Part shown: positions 11,560 to 23,779 of the stretch, piece after piece
Layout: each line of letters opens with the position of its first letter
Numbering within the stretch: position 1 is the stretch's first letter
Assembly (NCBI GenBank): GCA_025890175.1
Contig: JANPYM010000002.1
Location: 979,976-1,043,975 of the forward strand
Length of the DNA stretch: 64,000 nt
Reading direction: 5' to 3'
From: Ciborinia camelliae
Taxonomy: Eukaryota; Ascomycota; Leotiomycetes; Helotiales; Sclerotiniaceae
Position numbers and translations under genes: made by a program
The notes under the pieces: model-generated
The model's database searches: none
What the model was told of the DNA's origin: nothing
Seen by the model: only the letters and a program-made list of their open reading frames with translations

Positions 11560-12729
11560 ACATATTATCAATGGCAGCATCGAAATTTCTTCCATTGATT
11601 TTCTTGTACCAGTGTTAAAGTCTGGTGTCGAGGTTGATGAAAACTTGATATTGAACATCTGCATCTATAAGTTGATACACCACTACTTTGGCATTGGATG
11701 TAATCATGCAATAATCTTCCTCGCTGATGTCATTTGTGGCTCTCGAAGACCTCGTGGAATCAACCTCGACAGTGGGAGGGGCGTGAAGAGATTTGTAGAG
11801 TTCACCAGAGATTGACTTGTCTTTTGTAAATGGACCATAAAGTGATGAAAATTGTTGAGAAGGAACATTTGCGGGTGAATCCTTATCTGCACTTTGAGAT
11901 GATTTAAGCTCATCAGAGATTGCTTTGTCTTTTGTAGATGATCCAAAAAGTAGTGGAGATTGTTAAGAAGGAAAATCTGCATCCTTATCCGCACTTTAAG
12001 ATTTGTAGAGTTCATCAGAGTTTGTCTCATTCTTCGTGGGTTCTTCATGCAGTAATGGGGGGCGTTGAACTGAGTCCCGAGTTATTCCAACCCTGGGCAC
12101 CGAGGAAGATGTCTTCTTGGCTGATATTCCTTTACTTCTATCTTGTTCTCTAAGTTTATTGAGCCATGGAGACCAATCAACTGTTTCACCTGACGGTGTC
12201 TTCGTGCCTAAGTCTCCTGTCTGGGATGCCGCTGGAGACTCAACAGCTGTAGTTGGTGCAGTTGGTAAAGAGCCAGTAATGTATTTGGTGGCTTGTTCCA
12301 CCACGAAAGAAGACAACTTAAGCAATCGTTCTTGATCACGAAACATCCGTGCCTGGTCACGGATGATGCCATCCTTGTTATAACTTTTTACTTCTTGTGC
12401 TTGGAGCCCATTTTTCGCTTTTGCGGCAGAGACACGCTGAGGTCTGGCATGACGAGCCTGCTTTGATGGCGAGGTTGATTTGACAGGATTAATAGCTGGT
12501 TGGATTGTTTCGGCACCATTGGTTGAGGTTGGAACAGTTGTGGGATGATTCTTTTTCGTTTCTTGTATATATCGGTTCTTGCTCAGATGTAGCATTAGGT
12601 TTGGGGAGTTTCTCACCATCGTCTTCATGTCCTTGGTGGCAGTTGGCGTTTACTGTATAATCATCATTAGCTATGTAAAAAATAATACAGCCAGCTTCAT
12701 TCATATAGGAGTCCTGGTCGATATCATCC
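11560..12729 (-). pseudogene. degenerate ORF with 36-residue C-terminal repeats, unknown function
   Basis: An ORF with an ATG at 12628 runs 210 codons to a TAA at 11996-11998. The same frame continues through a second TAA (11963-11965) and then on past 11700. The continuing frame encodes diverged 36-residue repeats of the form ELYKS..SADKD..PS..SLYGPFTKDKSISG. Comparing repeats, the intact unit has CAA where the other has TAA at both stop positions. The protein is Ser/Thr/Lys-rich with a WSPWLNKLREQ segment, and I recognise no domain. A second frame from 12729 or above overlaps the start and may be an upstream exon. It is best read as a decayed or repeat-associated gene. Confidence 0.45.
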
Positions 12730-12799
12730 ATACACGGAACACTATCATGAGCAATGTACTCAGAGATAATACCACAGAAGAACGAAATATTCAAGAATT

Positions 12800-13407
12800 G
12801 AACACAAATAGAACACCACCATATACAATTCCTTTGGAACTGGAAGAGAGTAAAACCTATATCTCAGATGGATAAATCATCGAATTGTTGAACATACGTA
12901 TGTCCCTTCTAAGTAATCATGCATAGAGATAAAAGACAAGTGAAGAGTATCAATTCTGAATGGAGATTAATGGACTTTTTGATGAAATACCAAGTGGTCT
13001 CCTGAAATCTCACTGGATTTCACAAATACAATCTCACGAACAGTAAAAAGTAGAGGACTTACTTGTTAAGCTCCATGGTGGCGAGAAAGTCTGCTATGTA
13101 ATGTCCGGTATATTATAACTTCCAAGATATATATAAGGTCCTTCCTCTACATCTATAATATTGTGAACGAGAAGTCCATCTTTCTGACATCAATAACGCG
13201 GACGAGATGTAGAGGAACAGAATGAAATGGTGCAAAGAGAAATGAAGTTGGGATGTGAGCATTTCGATCGTTGGCCGAATGAGGAAAGAGGGGCAGCAGT
13301 GCTTTCCATTTTCATGTCAACCTAATACAATCAACACGTTTTCCCTATATTTGGGATATACCTATACATACCTTGAAAGTGCTGGAAAATATTAAGCATT
13401 ATATTAT
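12800..13407. other. intergenic, no gene recognised
   Basis: The stretch is AT-rich without convincing coding or RNA features. Confidence 0.35.
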
Positions 13408-13498
13408 TGTGTATCGAGCTAAGTTCTATGGAATCGGAGATTCATATTACTTAGCTCGATGACTAAGCTAGTGTATGTAGAACTACCTTATATCAACA
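13408..13498. repeat. fold-back repeat, copy A
   Basis: The left half contains CGAGCTAAG and GGAATC, and the right half GATTC and CTTAGCTCG, so the sequence can form a stem-loop centred near 13435. It is followed by TCGATGACTAAGCTAGTGTA and ends in CAACA. A second copy lies at 61720-61819. The TG..CA ends are also compatible with a very short LTR or a MITE; no target-site duplication was found. Confidence 0.6.
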
Positions 13499-13919
13499 GA
13501 AAATACATAAGTCTCTTATGAATCACTAATGATACTTCATTCCTCAGCGTATAAGGAGAGAAAGTTTCTAATTCGATTTTGTTTTGTTGTATTGTTGTAA
13601 ATCTTCACCATCAAACAAATCCAAAGAGAAATGGTTGCTTGATGGATAAATAATAAAGCCTAGCTCAATGACTCGAAGAAATAGGGATGTTTGAAAAATG
13701 CTGTTCAAACCAAAAGATTCTTCTTCGCAATTCTGGCACGCCAAGAATTTGCAATGAAAAAAGAGTGTGTGCTTCACCTGGAGGCAGTGTAATACCAGGG
13801 AAACAGTAGGAATGGTCATGAGCACAGCGGACTAAACCTTTAAAAGAGTGTGTTGAAGTGAATGTATTAAAGAGAATGTTGAAAAGAGATTCATGAGACA
13901 AGAGTAAAATAGGAAAATT

Positions 13920-14700
13920 AGGTACTTAGCAGTAAGGAAGGGACAGCAAGAGGAATAGGGACAGCGCAGCGAGAGAGACAGGGGGCACGGTGGAGGTAGA
14001 AACAGGGACAGCACAAGGGACAGGGACAACATGAGGGACAGGGACAGCATGAGGGACAGGGACAGCACGAGGGACAGGGACAGCACGAGGGACAGGGACA
14101 GCACGAGGGACAGGGACAGCATGAGGGACAGGGACAGCACGAGGGACGGGGACAGCAAGAGGAATAGGGACAGCGCAAGGGACAGTGACAGCATGGTGGA
14201 GGTAGAAACAGAGACGGCACCAGGGAGGGGGGGTAACGATAACACGATGTAAATAGAAACAGGGATAGCGCAAAGAATAAGAACAACACAAAAGAAAAGA
14301 GGCAGCGATAGCACGGTGGAGGTAAAAACAGGAACAGCATAAAAGACAGAAACAGCACAAGGGAGAAGGGGCGACGATAGCACGGTGGAGGTGGAGGTGG
14401 AGGTAGGGACAGGGACAACGCGAGGGATAGGAACAGCACAAGGGAAGAAAAGCAGCAACAGCACAGTAAAAGTAAAAACAAAAACAGCGCAAAAAACAAA
14501 GACAACACAAAAAAAGGCAACAACAACATAATAAAAACAAAGACAACGCGAGAAACAAAAACAACACAAAAAAGAAAAAGTAACAACAGCACAATGAAAA
14601 TAGGGATAAGAGTAACACGAAGGACAACGACAGCACAAAGAAGAAAGAGTAGCGACAGCACGATGAAGGGAGAAAGAGACAGCAGGAGGAAGTAAAGGAA
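13920..14700. repeat. GACAG/ACAAC-based minisatellite region with an 18-bp core
   Basis: At 14017-14160 there are eight 18-bp units of consensus GGGACAGGGACAGCAYGA, with related degenerate GACAGC/ACAACA triplet-type sequence on both sides. All long ORFs here (up to 277 codons on the minus strand, Cys/Pro/Ser/Leu-rich, in three overlapping frames) come from the repetition and have no independent coding evidence. Confidence 0.85.
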
Positions 14701-17700
14701 ATGATCTTGAAGGATGGGGGAAAGAATAAAGTGGTGGCAGGCTCTATTCATTTATAGAAAATTGGGAATGGACCGTGCGAGATCAGTTGGTGCAAATGAG
14801 ACAAAGTTGGCCAGAAACAGGAAGGTATGATCTCAAAAAAAATCTTATCTTGCTAATCTAATGATACTATTGAGATATGCTATTATTGTTAAGCTATATT
14901 TTACGCTTTATAACAATGGATTAAAGTGGTATCCCACGCCCAAGTGTGAGATCTTCTAGCATGACTAGATCACATGGTGGGAACGGATCGTTGCGATCTT
15001 CCTACCTGGGCCGTCTATATTAACATTATTGTGGAGAATAAGATGTTTATATCTTGAAAATTACTCAAAAGAATGACTAGAGGGGCAATCTTGACAAATA
15101 GACAACTTTAGTTACTTATTTTTTGTTGTATAAGATCAAAAAGCTTCAACTGAACAATTTAAAATTCCGGTTATTGGGGGCACTATGTCCATATTCAATA
15201 TTCCTGTCCGCTGGGCAAAATGATGGTTGATCGTAATATGTAGATCCTCTGAATTCGATTGACCATTCAAAGTAAAGAAATTGAGAAGCCTTTCAGGTTG
15301 GCCGCTGCAAACTCAAGTTTGGTACCATAATTCCATTTGAAGTCAAGATTTTACTTATTTAGGTTGACTTCAGTTGCTTGGCACTTATTGATGTTTCCTC
15401 CCACTCCTAAAGAGAAGAGTAGTTTTTACCACAGTGTGGGATACCACTTGGATTGATAACACTCACTTTGACTCAAGTGTGGCCACTCTGAAGATCAATT
15501 GCTTGCACTAGAGAATTTTGACTCTATAGAGTCAAGACATAGAAAGTTCGGTCATCTCCTCCTCTCTTCATCTCCACTAGATCTTATTGAACGGAGAGAT
15601 ACGGAGGTTAATCATCATTAACGTAAGAATATTGACTTAAGATTTGCGTAATGTAGCGGGTGAGCTCATGAGCTAGGACGATAAAAACTATTCTTTCAAG
15701 ATTTTAGAGGAATGAGCAAGTCGCTTGAATTTTTAACCATAAATCTAGAACTATCTCAGCATCGGTACTTTGGAAACAAGATCTAGTGCGCTTTTTAGCA
15801 TCAGCATTCAATAATTCTGTTATATCATGAATTTCTGCCTAGATCAAAAAAACAAAATTTCATACTTGTCAATATTGAGTGACAGAAAGTCAAATATCAT
15901 CCAGCCTCAAAAATAGTTGGGCAATGTCCACTAATGTGCTTCGATTCTTCGAGTTTTCGCTAAATTAAAGGGAGCGCTACAGTAGGCATATGTGGCCCCG
16001 GCCTCTATATGGCCCAGTTCCACTGCAAAATTCGCATTTTCAACTAATGAGCCCTAAATTAGCTAGCTTATTAATCTTAACAATCACTATAAGCTAAAGT
16101 GTCTAGGTAAAAACTCGCAATATCTCCTCCCCTTAATATGATCTACTTGAGCTAGAAAATCTTACTGACATCAATTAACATCCATGATGAGTATAATTTT
16201 GAGAACAAGCTCTTGTTTTTGAACAAGTTTGTCCTATTTGCAGTAATTGAGCTCTCACGGTTCAAATTCAAGAACTGATTGCCCTCATTTTTTATTCCTC
16301 AGCATCTGTGATTATAACTGCAATCTCAAGATAAATGAGCAGGGCGGTAAATGCGCCTTTAATTCAAGGTCTCAAGAATATCTGGTTCTAGTCTTCAAAT
16401 TCAATTCAAAATATTCAAATCCCAATTGATACAGGTGCTTCTAAAAGCAGATGGGATTTGTTAACAACAACAAAAACAAGACAAGTTGACTTGTGAATCC
16501 TTTTACACAAAAGTTCTGTCTGACTGCGCCACCATAACCTCTGTGCTCCTTCCTAAAATCAACCCACAACATTTAAAACCTCGAGCACTACCTCCTTAGA
16601 TAAAAGGAAAAATTGAATGTATCAAAAATAGAGCAAGGTGAGAAGAAATCCACTGCAAAAGGAACAGGCTGATCATGATTATTTGAAATTGGAAAAGATA
16701 GCACATGCAGAAATATGACCACAAAGGTACGTTTTGTTCTAATGCGTTGATTACAAGAGATTTACATAGAAGGAATCATATGGGCTCAGGAAAATTGACT
16801 TATAAATTCCATCACAAAGAAAAATCCTAACCATGTTCCAAATATCCCTTTCGAAATGTTCTTTTGGAAAATAGATGAGATGAAAGATGAATAGCCCGGG
16901 TTTCACCTCTTGATTCTATTGAGTATTGTCAGTAAGGTGCTACAAGACAAGCCATACCTAGAATTGGAAGGGATTTATAGCTGAACTTCGGGTGGTGTCT
17001 AAGGGATGGGTTGCATTTTGGGTTGTCTGCAGGAGTTCATTAAACAATATATGAATAAACAGTTGAACTATCAACTATAATTCTGTACACAATTCAAGTA
17101 CTTATTTCAAAAACAAATAATACAATACAATTCTACTGTCTGATTTACCTTTTCAGGTGTCTCAACCACCCTCTAGAACGCTTACCTTGTCAAGATATCT
17201 CCCTTATTCAGAGTCAATGATCCAAATAGGAAGGTACTCACATTTATCCCCACAGACACAATAATGTTAGTACCCCAGGGGATAAATGGACTTCAATTCA
17301 TTCTATGACTCTGAAATAACATCACATTTAATGACAAGCATTTAAATGACCAACATACAGTAATACTAATACCATCCCCACCCCCCTAAGCTTTCCAGCA
17401 TATGTTTCTTTCTGAAGCCAAGCAAGACCCCGTGAACCATATGAGGGCCAATACCTTCGGTATAGAGGCTTTTGGCTCACCCCACCCCTCCTGCATGAAA
17501 CACCACATTCCACTCAACTACCACGAAATAAATATCATGGTCAACATATTCCACTTTTGCAAAGGTTCCCTCATCAACAAACCCCTATGTGTCCGATTAA
17601 AATAATAACAGTGACAGCATAGATCCTCAACAGCCACAAACACCTATCCTCAAGAGGTTGATAAAGGAAGGTTACCGCAAATTGATTCTCCAGAGCAGAG

Positions 17701-19077
17701 CCACTGAGCAATGCACGCCTCTACACCCATGACCAAACTTTTCCAAGTCCGACAATTGCTTGAGTGAATCCAAAATCTATGTCCATTTCTGTTGACTGAT
17801 ACATTGGGGGATGGGAAGAAGTAGACAGACGTGTCCGACGGTTGTTAGACTTGGGAGAATAATATTAAATGTAATGCCCGGAACCATCACAGAATTGAGT
17901 CTGGGGAGAAGGTTGATCTTGAAAGTGCTTCAAAATAATACATATCGCAATGATTGCGCCAGTGCCCCCAAGAAATGAAATGATCTCTTAAAGCCCCTAG
18001 TTTTGTATCCAAGAAGTATAAAATGGCTTTTAAGGCCGTTGTCTCCCTTCCAAAGGCGTGCCTTGCTATGACTGGTGTATTTTCAACAATAAATAATCTT
18101 TGATGTCTCCAAATACTAATATACCAACTCTCAAATGCTCCAGATTACCCATGCTCAACTTGACATCAAGGTGAAAATTTGATTGCAGAAGTCCAATCCC
18201 CCAACTAAAGTGTATTGTGGAATTCGGCTGAATATGCGTTGTCTTTTAACTCAATTATGAATTCCAGATCCCATGGAAATAGTTTCAAGTCTGGGATCAA
18301 TAAACATGGATTACCATCCTGTAAAGATGCACATATCACTAAAAGTGCCTAGATTACGTATATTTCATATACATCTCTTTATATTTCTATTGAGGGGCGT
18401 TAAAAGATATAATCTCGTTCTCAATCAAAAAGTTCCTTTACAGTACCTAGTACCTGTGGTTCGAGACACAGCTTCAGCTACGCCACTTGTTTTCGACCTT
18501 TTATTATTCTTTTTTTGTGGGGCGAGGTTTTGAGGAGATGAATGATAATTTAGAAGTGGTATGAATAGGGGTTTGAAATCCAGGCGCGTTCTTCTGTTTG
18601 TAGTGTGTTGCTTCTTTTCAAAGTAGGGTATTATGAAATCTTGCTCAGCAGGAAAATGAGGCCAAAAGGGATGTTTGAAAGTGTAAGTTGTTAAATAAAA
18701 ACATCAGAACATTGATTGCGCATGAAATTGTTGATTGGCTTACAAAAATTACTGAATCCAGAAGTTGAAGCCATGAGTTTTAGGAGAATTTTAACAAGGG
18801 CAATTTGTGCGATTCTGATGCAAGAAAGATTGCAGAAATATGAAGATGGATTTCGATTACCTGGCGACATTAGCATGTCGGCAGCCGAATGTGGAGGGAG
18901 ACTGTATTGCAATAGAAATAATGCGAAATAAACATCTGCAACTCCCGGTCACACTAGAGACTTCTCTCGAGCAGGCACCGGCACCATGCATTCCTCTAGA
19001 AATTGTTACATTTTTCGTACAATACTCAATAAACAAGAGAAGAGCTTGAAATATATTACCATAGCTCATTGAATGCA
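14701..19077. other. gene-poor region, probable transposon debris
   Basis: More than 4 kb without any conserved coding segment on either strand. A 14-bp inverted match (AAGTGGTATCCCAC near 14932-14946 and its complement near 15437-15452) and a perfect 18-bp palindrome at 15518-15535 are present. The stretch at about 14900-15040 has an LTR-like texture (GACTAGATCACATGG, CTATATTAAC) but no partner copy in the window. I could not identify an element family. Confidence 0.4.
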
Positions 19078-20074
19078 TCACGCGGCACTCCTAACTTTCT
19101 TAACCAGATCACTCTGATGCTCTTCCAACATGCGATCTAACGCACTCTTCTCTATCACAACCCTCGATAACTCCAACAAATCCTTAACATCCACATCACT
19201 CACATCCAACACCCTTGCATCCTTCTCCCTCACGATGCTGCCCAGGTTCGCCCCGGAATCAAGCGTCACAATCAACGTCCTATTTTTTTCCTTTTTGTGG
19301 TTTTTCCATCCCAAAGCCTCAAAAATACTTTCTGCATGTTTCTGTTCACGGCGCTCAAAGTGCATTCCATCTTCACAAACAATCAATTGTCCTCTTCTGT
19401 ACCTCCAACTCAGTGCTGTCCGCCAGGCAATATCGTACATTTTTTTCGGTAAGTCTGTCCCGAAATCTCGTGGGTGAGGACCGAAGGATTTTCCTCCTCC
19501 AACGATCAATGGTGATTGACGCCAGCCAAGACGAGCTCCACCGGTTCCTTTTTGTGGACGAATCTTTCGATGAGAACCGTGGACATCCCAGCGAGTTTTG
19601 GAAGATGCGGTTCCTTGACGGGTATTATCGCCTTCGAATACTACGGCGCGGTGGAGAAGATCTCGACGGAGAGGAAGGTAGAGATGTTTACTTGAGTACG
19701 ATTCAAAGCGGACAGGTTCCATGGTGGGGAATTTATAGATGGTTGTTAGGACTGGGGAGTCTGCGGGGTGTTAGCGAATAGATGGAGAAATTTAGTTTGA
19801 AATATTTACCAAATGGGTTAGATATGGTATCTGATGTTTGTGTGAGGATATTGGGCTCGTATTCCTGGGAAATACTGGACGGTAATGGCGCCTCTGTTGC
19901 CATTGACCTCGTAAATTGTGGTGCTAGACATTGCTAAAGCAAAATCAGTACTCAAGTTTCCCAATCACCAATCTACACAACACAACATACTGCTAGGGGA
20001 TCCCTCGCACTATTAATAGATGTGCGGAAAGCATTTAAGCTTCTCGTGAAGCTCTGGAGTCCTTTCGTCGCCAT
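19078..20074 (-). CDS. YML6: mitochondrial large ribosomal subunit protein uL4m
   Basis: Three exons (20074-19991, 19933-19810, 19760-19078) give 296 residues. The first exon encodes a basic, hydroxylated leader (MATKGLQSFTRSLNAFRTS) that looks like a mitochondrial presequence. Intron 1 is GTATGT..TTTAG and intron 2 GTAAAT..CGCAG, both frame-preserving. The core matches the L4 family: LHRAVVFEGDNTRQGTASSK, then RKIRPQKGTGGARLGWRQSP (the rRNA-contacting loop) and GGGKSFGPHPRDF. uL4m binds 21S rRNA near the exit tunnel of the mitoribosome. It is transcribed divergently from mL38 over a 170-bp shared promoter. The assignment is strong; the N-terminal exons are inferred from splice signals. Confidence 0.92.
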
Positions 20075-20244
20075 CTTCGAGTGATTTAAGTTTTGTAAGG
20101 TCGCTGTCGTCGTTGATTTCAATGAATCTCGACGAGGCTAGGCCAAAATTAAATTTCCCTCGGCAAATCTTCGGCACGTCCCGCCAATATTTGATATGGT
20201 CTCGATAATTTTATCAGAACATCACATATCAACACCACATCACT
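20075..20244. promoter_or_regulatory. bidirectional promoter between two mitoribosomal genes
   Basis: Only 170 bp separate the divergent start codons of uL4m and mL38. The interval contains a CCAAT box (20184-20188) and no AT-rich core that would clearly belong to one side. Shared regulation is an inference from the geometry. Confidence 0.6.
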
Positions 20245-21571
20245 ATGCCTCCTTGTCAGAAGGCCGCAAGGCCCTTGGCACGATGCCTACAAAATACTCA
20301 GTCATTATATCTATCTGCAAGATCAATACGAACATTTACGAGCTCCACGGCATTCAATGCAGAAGTTGCGGTTCAGGAAGCACCACCATCTGGTCTCGAC
20401 CCGAAAACTGTTGTAAGGCCAGAAAATGAGCGGAAATTGATGAGACAGGGTGTTATGCCTGTAGGATCAAGACGTCGTCGTGCGGCGCTGAAGAGTTCCG
20501 CGAACGTCCCTTTCGAACAATTACCATATCAATGTTTCCAGGAAGCTCGAAAAGTCTTGCAAGCGGACAGAGAGGAAAAGTTAGAGATGATCGCGAAGGA
20601 GAGATTACGGATCAAGAATTTGGAGGCACAGGATGCTTCGATTAGTGGAGGAGAGAGGGAGAAAAAGACCAGATTGGACAGCATGAGGAGGCATTTGGAG
20701 TGGTTGAAGATCCAGGCGGATATCAATGATCCTCTGATCAAGAAGCGCTTTGAGGATGGTGAAGGTATGGAGAATACAGAAGCTGTTTCATTCTTTCATA
20801 TTACTAAACTTTTCAGGTGATATGAACAAGCCAATCTACCGCTACCTAGCAGACCGAAAATGGCGCGAATATCAACGTAAAGTAATTGTCCAACGTATAG
20901 AGCAATTCGGCATTGTCCCTGATTTCCTTCCTCATTTTGAACCTACCGCCGAAGTTCGTCTCGCTTTCCAATCCCGAAATGTTCAACCTGGCGATTATGT
21001 GGATTCCAGAGTCAGTGAATTTCCAGCTAGATTAAAGGTTCGGGTTTTCGATAAAGGGGAGAGGCTCGTCAGTGTTGTGGTTATCGATGCAGATGTTCCA
21101 AATGTCGAGAATGATCACTTCAATACGAGATGTCACTATCTCGCCACCAATATCCCAATTTCACCGGTACAAGACTCACTACCCCTGTCTAAGGCGAACG
21201 AGAACCAGTTGATCCTTCCATGGCTCCCACCATTTGCGCAAAAAGGGTCGCCATATCACCGATACTCGATATTCGTATTAGAGCAAAAGCCCGGACAAAC
21301 TCTGGATGTAGCGGCGCTCAAGGAATTATACCAGCGCGATCGATTCAACTTGAGAAGTTTCAGGGATAAACACGGCGTCAAACCCATAGGATTGGGACTC
21401 TTCAGAAGTGAGTGGGATGAGGGCACCAAAGAAGTTATGCAGAGAGCAGGAATCGAAGGATGGGATATTGAGTTTAAGAGGACGAAAATCCCCGCGCTTA
21501 AGCCAAAGCAGAAGGCAAGAGGTTGGGAAGCTCGTCATGCTAGTGATAAGTATAAGTCTTTGAGGAGATAA
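20245..21571 (+). CDS. MRPL35: mitochondrial large ribosomal subunit protein mL38 (PEBP-like)
   Basis: Exons 20245-20764 and 20817-21571 (intron GTATGG..TTTCAG, 52 bp) give 424 residues. The N-terminus is Arg/Ser-rich with no acidic residue in the first 40 positions, as expected for a mitochondrial targeting signal. Residues 90-170 are a charged helical segment. From about 220 a phosphatidylethanolamine-binding-protein-like fold follows, with VVVIDADVPNVENDHF and LPWLPPFAQKGSPYHRY matching the PEBP signature positions. Fungal mL38 (yeast Mrpl35) is a structural protein of the central protuberance. The C-terminal tail is basic (KPKQKARGWEARH). The length fits the family. Confidence 0.9.
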
Positions 21572-22421
21572 TATTTATGATAGCTAAAAATGTATCATAT
21601 TTGTAATATCTGCTGATCTTTGGTCTAAATGATGTTCGAGCTGAGTATGGCCTTTGCTACTGCGAAAAAGGCTGCTCTGTCATTAGAACCTAGAGGCGAC
21701 TCAAAGACCTTTGCTGCTCTATAATCCTTACCTCTGGAACCGATACGATTCCATTCAATTCCTACATAGTTCTACTTTCTTGGTCGAAATAGAATATTAT
21801 CATACAGTCCAAAGCTTAAGGGGTAGAAACTATGAATAATTTGAGATATCGATTTGAAATTATCTCCTACAGAATATTTTATATAAGATTGTCTCATACA
21901 TTGTGATCTTACCTCGAGCAAGATCATCATAAATCATTACAAGAATATACTCATCCGGTTTTGAAATATGGTATATGGGTAGAGAGAGGGTAATTATTTC
22001 AGTACACAATTGTCTGTACATGAAAAATAACCAAGACAGCATTGAATTACTCCGTAGGAGAGCTCACCGGGAGCATTTTGCTCAGACGGATGAACGGATG
22101 TCCCCGGTGAGCTTCCTGGCGAGTTTAAAAAAGACGGACAGGTGGGGCAGCTCACCGGGAGCATTTTCCTAGTCAGAAAACCTCCACGATTCATATCATG
22201 CTTACTTTTAATTTATTCTCTAAACCATATCATACCCAAGAGACCCATCAATTCTAGAAAACAATCCAGAATCCCGATTTTTACTGCCCGAGAAATAGGG
22301 ATGGATGGCTAGATATATGCGCAACCACTTGAGTATCTGGTAGGACTACCTACTAGTACGAAGTTTGGGGAGATTATTTGATAATTGTTTCTATTATTGA
22401 TTCTAAATTACGTCTTGGTCT
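21572..22421. other. intergenic with GC-rich repeat and stem-loop
   Basis: The only structure noted is AGCTCACCGGGAGCATTTT at 22061-22079, repeated exactly at 22149-22167, with the inverted block CCCCGGTGAGC at 22102-22112 between them. The rest is AT-rich and has no gene signal. Confidence 0.55.
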
Positions 22422-23150
22422 TTAAAAATGCACGCTTGAACCCCTTCCTCCCTTTTTATATACTATAACGCCGGCCCAAAGAACTTGGGATGTTAGGTGG
22501 AGACTAATATCCGCAAGCAATGCAATGAAATTCGTCAGCATGTATGTCCATTCATTCACCCATACCGTATTACCAGATTTTTCCATAGACCATGTCTTGC
22601 TTCCCACGCAGCAAGTACCCCGCCATAAGGGCATTCATGTTTGGAGCCACAGCACTACCGACAATGAAGATAGGTAACAACTAAAACAACGTGGGTTCAT
22701 TTGAAATTGAAAGTACTATAGGCTTTACCGCTAGCAATGAAATTAATATCTGCATACCTAGTCATCGACGTATGCACCACTTAAATTGCTAAGATCGTAG
22801 CAATGGAACCTAGTGGGAAACCAGTACCCAAGACAACTTTGAAATATCACCATAAGTTCCGAGGATAGCAGATTGAATATCAGCGGCGATTGTGTTATCC
22901 AAGCTGTACAAGAAAGTGGTGACATAGAAACCAATACAAATGACAATCCATTTCCAGCCAGTAACTGTTCTCACTTGTTCGAGTTCGGGGTGGACTGATA
23001 GTTTCTGGACCCTTCTCCGAATCTATTGTAAAGGCAGCCTCCAATCTTTCGAGTCTCTCTAGCTTGTCATCTAAGGATGGGTTTGTTGATGCTATTGTGG
23101 AATTTTAACTTGAGGGACGAACAGCTGATGCTGTAGTTGAAGACATTATT
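22422..23150 (-). pseudogene. relic of an MFS multidrug-type transporter
   Basis: Reading from about 23148 on the minus strand, a Met start (MSSTTASAVRPS) is followed by a stop. A shifted frame then gives TGWKWIVICIGFY, TTFLYSLDNTIAADIQ and GFPLGSIATIL, the first two transmembrane segments of DHA2-type major-facilitator efflux pumps with their LDNTIVA-like motif. Further stops and frameshifts follow, ending near NMNALM-like sequence at about 22640. The 3' two thirds of a normal transporter (about 550 residues) are missing. The family call rests on these motifs; the substrate is unknown. Confidence 0.65.
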
Positions 23151-23779
23151 GAGGTTACAATATGTTTGAGTGAAGTTTGAGATAACGAGGAGAATGACAC
23201 GACATGGTAATATCAATATGGTAGAGTGAAGTCGCCTGAAATAATGTGACTTCATGGGGTTTCGGAGATGTTTGTCGGACTAAAATCTGACAAAAATTAT
23301 CGGAGTTAGGTGATATCTGCCTAAGGTATTGTAATATTACCTAGGTATCAGAGGGATGATAATTGTTTGCTTTCGCTTTTAATTGGATAAAATATTGAAT
23401 ATTCTATCTTTCTTTTGACATCTAATTGGGTAAATAAGGTACTTTAGTCATTGTTGTGAGGAAGATCTGTAATACCTACCCGAAGAGCTTTACCCCTTTC
23501 TGTTCACTTTATTAATTTATGAACGCGTCCACGGGTATATTCTCTTTGTTTAGCTGGCCCTCATTAAGTACCGGAGACATTTGATGATGCCATACGCGAA
23601 CATCTTATTTGAATCAGTAATCATTCCAAAGTCCAGTATGCAATATGCATGCGAGCGTTGATGAGTAAGTACTCTATTCTGCGAATAAAGCGTAACCCTA
23701 CTGTGGAAATCCGGGAAGCGTTTGTTTTATCATTTGCCCATATGCCACAACCTGTAGCTTTTGAATAGAATACTTCAAA

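Noticed and set aside
13832..14751. Three overlapping minus-strand ORFs of 236-277 codons, Cys/Pro/Ser/Leu/Val-rich
   Set aside because: All derive from the 18-bp and triplet-like repeats, which stay open in several frames at once; no conserved motif or gene-like boundaries.
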